NCBI GenBank assembly: GCA_021296435.1
Contig: JAGWAK010000058.1
Coordinates: 1-11,284 of the forward strand
DNA from: Acidimicrobiia bacterium
Lineage (GTDB): Bacteria; Actinomycetota; Acidimicrobiia; Acidimicrobiales; CATQHL01
Reading direction: 5' to 3'
DNA: 11,284 bases
The notes under the pieces were generated by a model, which saw only the letters and a list, made by a program, of their open reading frames with translations, was not told the DNA's origin and made no database searches. Shown here piece after piece: positions 6,431-11,284 of this stretch (its first letter is position 1; every line of letters starts with the position of its first letter). Position numbers and translations under genes: made by a program.

Positions 6431-8062
6431 GGCCTGCTCCCCGACGCGGCGCAGCCGCTCGAAGCACTCCTCACCGCGCTCCACCTCGAGGCAGTCGCCA
6501 GGGGATCCGTTCACGGCCTCCACCTGCAGCGACTCCCGCACCGCGGGGTCGGTGGCCTCGTGCAGCAGCCGGGGGAAGAACCCCAGCACCACGATCAGCA
6601 CCAGCAGCGGTGCCCAGGCCAGGTATTCCCGCGGCGTGGCGTCGGTGACGTCGGGCGAGTCGACGAACTCCTCCCGGGCGTTGCCGAAGGCCGTCTTCTG
6701 CAGCATCCACAGCAGGTAGCCGGCCGCCAGAACGGTGCCGATGGCGGCGATCACCATGTAGGCGCGGAACACCGCCTCGTTGAGGATCTCCGCGGGGTTG
6801 TAGGACGCCAGGATGGCCGGGAACTCGCCCCAGAATCCCGCCAGGCCCGGCAGACCCAACGAGGCCATGACGCAGAAGCCCAGGATCCAGCCCATGCGCG
6901 GGGCCTGCTGCAGCAGGCCGCCCAGCCGCGACATCTCCATGGTGTGGTAGCGGTCCTTCACCGATCCGGCCAGGAAGAACAGCATCCCGGTGATGAGGCC
7001 GTGGGCCACCATGCCGAACACCGCGGCGTTGATCCCGAAGGGGGTGAGCGTGGCGATGCCCAGCATCACGAAGCCCATGTGGGCCACCGAGCTGAAGGCG
7101 ATGAGCCGTTTCATGTCGCGCTGGGCGAGACACCCCAGGGCGCCGTAGATGATGCCGATCACAGCCAGCAGTCCGATCACCGGCGCCCAGGCCGCAGCCG
7201 CCTCGGGCAGCATCGGCACGGCCACGCGCACGAACCCGTAGGTGCCGAGCTTCAACAGCACCGCCGCCAGGATCACCGAACCCACCGTGGGCGCCTCGGT
7301 ATGGGCGTCGGGCAGCCAGGTGTGGAACGGGAACATCGGAACCTTGATGCCGAAGCCCAGGAACATGCCGCCGAATAGCCACAGCTGGCTGGTGCGGGCG
7401 ATGGCCGCGGTGGCGCCGCCCGAGAGCGCCCGCATGTCGAAGGTGCGGGCCACGTCCAGGCCGGCCAGGGTGCCGTCGGCCAGGAAGAACATGGCCAGGA
7501 AGCTCACCAGCATGAGCGCCGAGCCGAACAGCGTGTACAGGAAGAACTTGATGGCCGCGTAGCGCCGGTTCTCGCCGCCCCAGACGCCGATCATGAAGTA
7601 CATCGGCAGCAGCACGACCTCGAAGAACACGAAGAAGAGGATCAGGTCCTGGGCGACGAAGGTGCCGATCATGCCGGTCTCCAGCACCAGCAGCAGTGAC
7701 AGGAAGGCCTTCGGGTTGCGCGGCTCGGGGAAGTGCCCGAAGGAGTACACGATGCACAGCGGCACGATGAGCGCCGTCAGCAGCAGCAACGGCAGCGAGA
7801 TGCCGTCGATGCCCATGATGTAGCGGCTGTTGATGACGTCGATCCACGGCCGGTCCACCACGTACTGCAGCTCACCTGCCCGGGAGACGCTGAAGCGGGC
7901 CAGCAGGAATATGGCGAACAGCGCCGTGATGAGCGAGGCGCCCAGGGCCGCCGCCTTCACCCACAACTCCCGGCTGGAGGGCAGCGCCATCACCAGCGCC
8001 GCGCCCACGAGCGGGACGAAGGTGACCAGCGTCAGCCCCCATCCGTTCAGAAATGCGTCCAT
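6416..8062 (-). CDS. nuoM: NADH-quinone oxidoreductase subunit M
   Basis: NuoM is the middle antiporter-like proton-pumping subunit of complex I. The 548-residue protein contains the expected membrane helices and key residues: E148 in 'FFEVVLLPMYFMIGVWGG', K240 before 'VPMFPFHTWLPDAHTEAPT', K271 in 'LLKLGTYGF' and E413 in 'AGFWGEF'. The ATG at 8062 has a good Shine-Dalgarno (AGGAG, spaced 5 nt) and lies 16 bp after the nuoL stop codon. The stop overlaps the nuoN start. The last 45 or so residues form a charged hydrophilic tail with two cysteines (PGDCLEVERGEECFERLRR), longer than in the textbook enzymes. This tail might be lineage-specific; the identity of the protein is not in doubt. Confidence 0.96.
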   Translation of the reverse strand: MDAFLNGWGLTLVTFVPLVGAALVMALPSSRELWVKAAALGASLITALFAIFLLARFSVSRAGELQYVVDRPWIDVINSRYIMGIDGISLPLLLLTALIVPLCIVYSFGHFPEPRNPKAFLSLLLVLETGMIGTFVAQDLILFFVFFEVVLLPMYFMIGVWGGENRRYAAIKFFLYTLFGSALMLVSFLAMFFLADGTLAGLDVARTFDMRALSGGATAAIARTSQLWLFGGMFLGFGIKVPMFPFHTWLPDAHTEAPTVGSVILAAVLLKLGTYGFVRVAVPMLPEAAAAWAPVIGLLAVIGIIYGALGCLAQRDMKRLIAFSSVAHMGFVMLGIATLTPFGINAAVFGMVAHGLITGMLFFLAGSVKDRYHTMEMSRLGGLLQQAPRMGWILGFCVMASLGLPGLAGFWGEFPAILASYNPAEILNEAVFRAYMVIAAIGTVLAAGYLLWMLQKTAFGNAREEFVDSPDVTDATPREYLAWAPLLVLIVVLGFFPRLLHEATDPAVRESLQVEAVNGSPGDCLEVERGEECFERLRRVGEQAGSGR

Positions 8063-8078
8063 CGGTCTCCTCTCGAGG

Positions 8079-8702
8079 TCACAGCACCAGGATCAGGGCA
8101 GCCGCAAGGATCACCGACGCCACGAACATGACACCGGCGTACTGCTGCACCTTCCCCGTCTGCATCCGTCGAAGCTCCTCACCGGCGCCGTGGCTGGCCA
8201 CACCGGTGGTGTTCACCACGCCGTCGATGACCTTCTGGTCGATCTTGTCGTAGACCACGTGCCCGGCTGCCACCGCCTTGCGGCCCGCCTGGTTCACCAC
8301 CTCGTCGATGCCGTGCTGGTTGAACCAGTAGGCACCCTGGGCGACGGGACCGGCTGTGCCCTTGGCCACGATGCCGGTGTAGAGGTGGTCCAGGTAGTAC
8401 TTCTGCACCAGCAGGGTGTGGCCCAGGCGCGCCACCCCCCAGCGGTTGGTGGGGCCGTCGGCAAGCTCGGTGGCCGGCCCGCCCGCCGCCACCCGCCGGT
8501 CCACCAGGGCGTAGTAGGCGAACGCCAGACCCGCGCCGACCAGCACCACCAGGATCGAGACGATGGCCAGGGTCCAGCTGGGGGTGGCGTGGGCGATCGC
8601 CGGGAAATAGAAGTGCTCGGCGGACAGCGGCTCGACGTAGTGGCCGAACTGCTCGGTCCAGCTCTTGGGCACGATCTGGAAGCCCTTGGGCAGGTTCGTC
8701 CA
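8079..8702 (-). pseudogene. nuoL: Displaced C-terminal part of nuoL
   Basis: From base 8702 down to the TGA at 8079 a second frame encodes 207 residues that complete NuoL: 'WTNLPKGFQIVPKSW', a hydrophobic segment 'WTLAIVSILVVLVGAGLAFA', an amphipathic stretch with 'LLVQKYYLDHLYTGIV' that fits the lateral helix region, the family-typical 'ELRRMQTGKVQQYAG' and a final membrane helix. The frame lacks a start of its own; the ATG at 8894 in this frame precedes 64 residues of shadow sequence in the region already used by the main nuoL frame. Moving from the main frame to this one needs 3n+1 extra bases near 8702-8705. It should be read as the second half of one broken gene spanning 8079-10213, not as a separate protein. 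Confidence 0.85.
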
Positions 8703-10213
8703 GCCAGGATCCACAGCGGCACGGTGATCCGCCGGCCCGACTCGTGCGGATGCCCGTGACCCCGGTAGCGGCCGAAGAACGTGAGGTACACGCAGCGGGT
8801 CATGTAGGCGGCGGTGAGGGCCGCGGTCAGCATGCCCATGACCAGCATGGCGGTGTAGGCGCCGTTGCCGCCGGTGCCGCCGAAGACACCCCATCCGCCA
8901 GTGCCGGCCAGGATCTCGTCCTTGGACCAGAAGCCCGCCAGCGGCGGCAGGCCCGCCAGCGCGAGCGAGGCGATCAGGAACGTGCGGTAGGTGTGGGGCA
9001 TGTGCTTGCGCAGCCCGCCCATGTCCTTCTTCATGTCGAAGCTGTGCACTGCGTGGCTGACCGAGCCCGAGCCCAGGAACAGGCAGGCCTTGAAGAAGGC
9101 GTGTGTGAAGAGGTGGAAGATCGCCGCGGTCCAGGCGCCGACTCCCAGCGCCATGACCATGTAGCCCAGCTGGCTGATGGTGGAGTAGGCCAGCACCCGC
9201 TTGATGTCGTTCTGCACGAACGCCAGCGAGGCGCCGACCAACGTCGTGATCCCGCCGATGAGCGCCAAGGCGTTGATGGAGGACCCGGCGATGACCATGC
9301 CCTCGAAGAACACCCCGTACATGCGGGCGACCAGGTACACGCCCGCCACGACCATGGTGGCGGCGTGGATGAGCGCGGAGACCGGCGTGGGGCCGGCCAT
9401 GGCGTCAGGCAACCAGGTATGCAGGAAGAACTGGCCCGACTTGGAAATGACCGCGGCCAGCAGGCACAACGCCGAGATCAGCAGCAGGGTGTGGCCGATC
9501 TCGCCGTCGACGGCTTTGGTATTGATCTCCAGGATCGAGAACGTGCCCCCGGCGGCGAAGAACAGCACGCTCACGCCCACCAGCAGGCCGATGTCGCCGA
9601 CCCGGTTGGTCAGGAACGCCTTCAGGGCGGCGTCGGAGTTGGGCTTGTGCTCCCACCAGTGGCCGATCAGCACGAACGAGCAGACGCCCACCAACTCCCA
9701 GCCCACGATCATCTGGATGGTGTTCTCGGCCAGGACGAAGAACAGCATCGCGGCGGTGAACAGCGACAGGAAGGCGAAGAAGTGCGTGTAGCGCACGTCG
9801 CCGGCCACGTAGTCGGTGGAGTAGATGTGCACGAGCAGCGAGATGGCGGTCACGACGAACAGCAGCGCCACCGCCAGGCCGTCCACGAGTGTGCCGATGG
9901 TGAAGTCCACGCCGCCCGATACCCACCAGGTCCAGCGGTTCACGACGGGCTCGACGGCGGCACCGTGGGCGCCGTTCACCGTGCTGATCCATTGCCCCAC
10001 CGTGCAGAGCGCCAGCACCAGGGAGGCGCCAACGGCGATGATTCCCACCTCCGAGCCGCCCCGCGGCAGGCGCTTGCCGAAGAACAGGATGGCGAAGAAG
10101 CTGGCCGCCGGGATGGCCGGGATGATCCAGACGTTGGACAGGAACCACCCCGAGACATGGACGATCTCGGCGGCACCCTCGGCCGCGAACACGCCGATCG
10201 CCTGAACGTTCAT
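8294..10213 (-). CDS. nuoL: NADH-quinone oxidoreductase subunit L, frameshifted (native to residue 504)
   Basis: NuoL is the distal antiporter-like proton-pumping subunit of complex I. The frame gives 639 residues, but only the first 504 (down to base 8702) look like NuoL; the rest is Arg/Pro/Ser-rich shadow sequence. In the good part the key residues are present: E173 in 'GWELVGVCSFVLIGHWWE', K258 in 'ISKSGQFFLHTWLPDAM', H283, K375 in 'HAFFKACLFL' and K431 in 'GFWSKDEIL'. After 'RITVPLWILA' the conserved sequence stops and resumes in another frame as 'WTNLPKGFQ'. The ATG at 10213 has a Shine-Dalgarno (AGGGAGG) close upstream and sits 7 bp after the nuoK stop. The N-terminus has about 25-30 residues before the first hydrophobic helix, somewhat long for the family. 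As written the gene would yield a NuoL without its C-terminal lateral helix and last membrane segments. Confidence 0.85.
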   Translation of the reverse strand: MNVQAIGVFAAEGAAEIVHVSGWFLSNVWIIPAIPAASFFAILFFGKRLPRGGSEVGIIAVGASLVLALCTVGQWISTVNGAHGAAVEPVVNRWTWWVSGGVDFTIGTLVDGLAVALLFVVTAISLLVHIYSTDYVAGDVRYTHFFAFLSLFTAAMLFFVLAENTIQMIVGWELVGVCSFVLIGHWWEHKPNSDAALKAFLTNRVGDIGLLVGVSVLFFAAGGTFSILEINTKAVDGEIGHTLLLISALCLLAAVISKSGQFFLHTWLPDAMAGPTPVSALIHAATMVVAGVYLVARMYGVFFEGMVIAGSSINALALIGGITTLVGASLAFVQNDIKRVLAYSTISQLGYMVMALGVGAWTAAIFHLFTHAFFKACLFLGSGSVSHAVHSFDMKKDMGGLRKHMPHTYRTFLIASLALAGLPPLAGFWSKDEILAGTGGWGVFGGTGGNGAYTAMLVMGMLTAALTAAYMTRCVYLTFFGRYRGHGHPHESGRRITVPLWILAGRTCPRASRSCPRAGPSSSATTSSRCPPSTSISRRSPTPPPAGPWPSSRSWWCWSARVWRSPTTPWWTGGWRRAGRPPSLPTAPPTAGGWRAWATPCWCRSTTWTTSTPASWPRAQPVPSPRVPTGSTSTASTRW

Positions 10214-10220
10214 GCCCTCC

Positions 10221-10502
10221 CTAACCCTTCATCAGGTCGGCCTCGCTGAGGTCGACGCTCTGGCGGTTGCGGTACAGCAGCAGGAGGATCGCCAGGCCGA
10301 CGCCGACCTCGGCGGCGGCCACGGTGATGATGAACAGGGCGAACACCTCGCCGGAGATGCTGGAGACGTAGCTGCCGAACGCCACGTTGAGGATGAGCTC
10401 GATCGACATCAGCACCAGCACCCCGTTGCGGCGCGCCAGCACCCCGTAGACGCCGATGGCGAACAGCACGGCGCTGAGGATCAGGAACTGGTTCAGCAGC
10501 AT
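10221..10502 (-). CDS. nuoK: NADH-quinone oxidoreductase subunit K
   Basis: NuoK is a small complex I membrane subunit (MrpC-like) with three transmembrane helices that joins the quinone-proximal part to the antiporter-like subunits. The 93-residue protein shows the diagnostic 'RRNGVLVLMSIELILNVAF' with a buried glutamate (E35) and a second helix 'IITVAAAEVGVGLAILLLLY' with its glutamate, both needed for proton transfer in known enzymes. It is slightly shorter than the usual ~100 residues. The ATG at 10502 lies 4 bp after the nuoJ stop. A GGAGGG motif inside the nuoJ end, nine bases upstream, can serve as ribosome binding site. It is followed after 7 bp by nuoL. Confidence 0.97.
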   Translation of the reverse strand: MLLNQFLILSAVLFAIGVYGVLARRNGVLVLMSIELILNVAFGSYVSSISGEVFALFIITVAAAEVGVGLAILLLLYRNRQSVDLSEADLMKG

Positions 10503-10506
10503 GAAC

Positions 10507-11016
10507 TCAGTCCCTCCGGGCGATGGCGATGGCGCCGATGAGGGCCGCCAGCAGCAGCACCGAGACGGCTTCGAACGGGATGATGTAGGTGCTGAAGATG
10601 GAGTCGGCCACCTCGGCGGTGGTGGTGCGGGTGTCGGCGGGCAGCTCGACGTCGCCGAAGCCGGTCACCACGGCGTAGATGGTGATGGTGGCCACCAGCG
10701 CGGCCGCCAGCACCGCCGGCAGCCGTTTGGGATGGTCGGTGCCCTCCTCGTCGCCGATGCGGGTGCGGGTCAGCATGATGCCGAACAGGAACAGCACCAC
10801 GACGGCGCCGATGTAGACCAGGATCTGGGTGATCCCCACGAACTCCGCGCCCATCAGCAGGAACAGTCCCGCCACGCCGCCCAGCACCACCACCAGGAAC
10901 AGCGCCGCGTGCACCACGTTGCGCGTGGTCACGAGACGGAGTGCCGCGAACACCATGATGGCGGCGATCACCCCGAAGGCAATGTTCTGGGCGACGAGGA
11001 CGCCGAGGACGGTCAC
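10507..11016 (-). CDS. nuoJ: NADH-quinone oxidoreductase subunit J
   Basis: NuoJ is a complex I membrane subunit near the quinone channel. The 169-residue protein has five hydrophobic segments and the family signature 'GAEFVGITQILVYIGAVVVL', including the conserved glutamate and the Tyr-Ile-Gly-Ala helix that undergoes a pi-bulge change in solved structures. The GTG at 11016 is taken as start: it overlaps the nuoI stop as GTGA, a GGAG (11026-11029) lies nine bases upstream, and the protein then begins directly with its first membrane helix 'VTVLGVLVAQNIAFGVIAAI'. The open frame continues to 11247, but that part is an Arg-rich shadow of nuoI. A hydrophilic loop with 'TRTRIGDEEGTDHPKR' follows the third helix. 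Confidence 0.96.
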   Translation of the reverse strand: MTVLGVLVAQNIAFGVIAAIMVFAALRLVTTRNVVHAALFLVVVLGGVAGLFLLMGAEFVGITQILVYIGAVVVLFLFGIMLTRTRIGDEEGTDHPKRLPAVLAAALVATITIYAVVTGFGDVELPADTRTTTAEVADSIFSTYIIPFEAVSVLLLAALIGAIAIARRD

Positions 11017-11284
11017 GGGTTGGCGCTCCGGGGGGCCCGGTGCTGGGACGGCTCGGGCAGCTTGGGCTGCTTGACGTTGGCGCCCGGCTCGTAGGTCTCG
11101 AACTCCGGCACCGTCTCCATCCAGTCCGCCAGCCGGTCGGCGTCGTGTAGCAGGTCGGCGATGCGGGGCTCGGAGTACTCGAACTCGGGGCTCCAGAACA
11201 GGGCGTCGAAGGGGCACACATCCACGCAGATGCCGCAGTACATGCACAGGGCGTAGTCGATGTCGAAGCGGTCGATCTTGGAGC
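11013..11284 (-). CDS. nuoI: NADH-quinone oxidoreductase subunit I, C-terminal fragment
   Basis: The last 90 residues of NuoI are present; the gene begins beyond the right edge. NuoI is the peripheral-arm subunit with two 4Fe-4S clusters that pass electrons toward the quinone site. One cluster-binding motif is visible, CMYCGICVDVCP (spacing C-x2-C-x2-C-x3-CP), preceded by 'RFDIDYAL' and followed by 'FDALFWSPEFEYSEPRIADL', as expected for the second half of the subunit. The other cysteine motif lies outside the window. The tail (about 30 residues after 'ADWMETVPEFE') is hydrophilic and Pro-rich. The stop codon overlaps the nuoJ start as GTGA. Confidence 0.96.
   Translation of the reverse strand, partial: SKIDRFDIDYALCMYCGICVDVCPFDALFWSPEFEYSEPRIADLLHDADRLADWMETVPEFETYEPGANVKQPKLPEPSQHRAPRSANP

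Noticed and set aside
4905..6719. 604-codon open frame on the plus strand opposite nuoN and the end of nuoM
   Set aside because: Its composition is dominated by His, Arg, Gly and Gln, as expected for the antisense of GC-rich membrane-protein genes; no domain, no family pattern.
8690..8715. Programmed ribosomal frameshift in nuoL
   Set aside because: No slippery heptamer or downstream stimulatory structure is evident, and the conserved residues expected at the junction appear to be missing, which fits a deletion better.
8703..8894. Separate small gene starting with ATG at 8894
   Set aside because: Its first 64 residues are Arg/His-rich shadow within the functional nuoL frame; only the part after 8702 is real and belongs to nuoL.
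8744..10249. 501-codon open frame on the plus strand opposite nuoL
   Set aside because: Same antisense artefact: Gln/His/Asp/Arg/Gly-rich without motifs, and the opposite strand encodes clear NuoL.

Overview
The window is gene-dense, very GC-rich DNA with long shadow reading frames on both strands. It fits a chromosome segment of an actinobacterium. The best pointers are a histidine kinase with the layout of the actinobacterial PdtaS family, frequent GTG starts, GTGA stop/start overlaps, and a nuo gene order (I-J-K-L-M-N) typical of a full complex I operon. A deep-branching lineage such as Acidimicrobiia is possible, but that is a guess from overall flavour, not a proven placement.

Left part (1-3270): the 3' end of a Rieske-type oxygenase gene (+) converges on a luciferase-like flavin-dependent oxidoreductase gene (-). 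That gene is divergent from a PdtaS-like soluble histidine kinase gene (+). The 175-bp divergent gap (1605-1779) holds plausible -10 elements for both genes and a perfect 12-bp palindrome in the oxidoreductase leader. The kinase appears to be translated from a GTG at or very near the 5' end of its mRNA.

Middle (3304-4767): a predicted lipoprotein (-) with a long Ala/Pro/Thr/Ser-rich linker, including three 36-bp tandem repeats, in front of a glycerophosphodiester phosphodiesterase domain. It converges on the kinase gene. A strong GC hairpin at 4821-4841 separates it from the end of the nuo operon.

Right part (4863-11284, all -): the distal half of the NADH-quinone oxidoreductase (complex I) operon, read from the right edge as nuoI (partial), nuoJ, nuoK, nuoL, nuoM, nuoN. 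Spacing is tight throughout, and nuoI/nuoJ and nuoM/nuoN overlap by GTGA. NuoL, NuoM and NuoN are the three antiporter-like proton-pumping subunits, NuoJ and NuoK link them to the quinone-proximal part, and NuoI carries two 4Fe-4S clusters.

The main anomaly is nuoL. Its reading frame breaks at about 8702-8705, and the conserved C-terminal 207 residues continue in another frame, consistent with loss of 3n+1 bases. This is either an assembly or sequencing error or a real inactivating lesion. I see no mobile element, CRISPR array, tRNA or rRNA, and no evidence of an undescribed multi-gene system. The window looks like ordinary core metabolism plus a few accessory enzymes.
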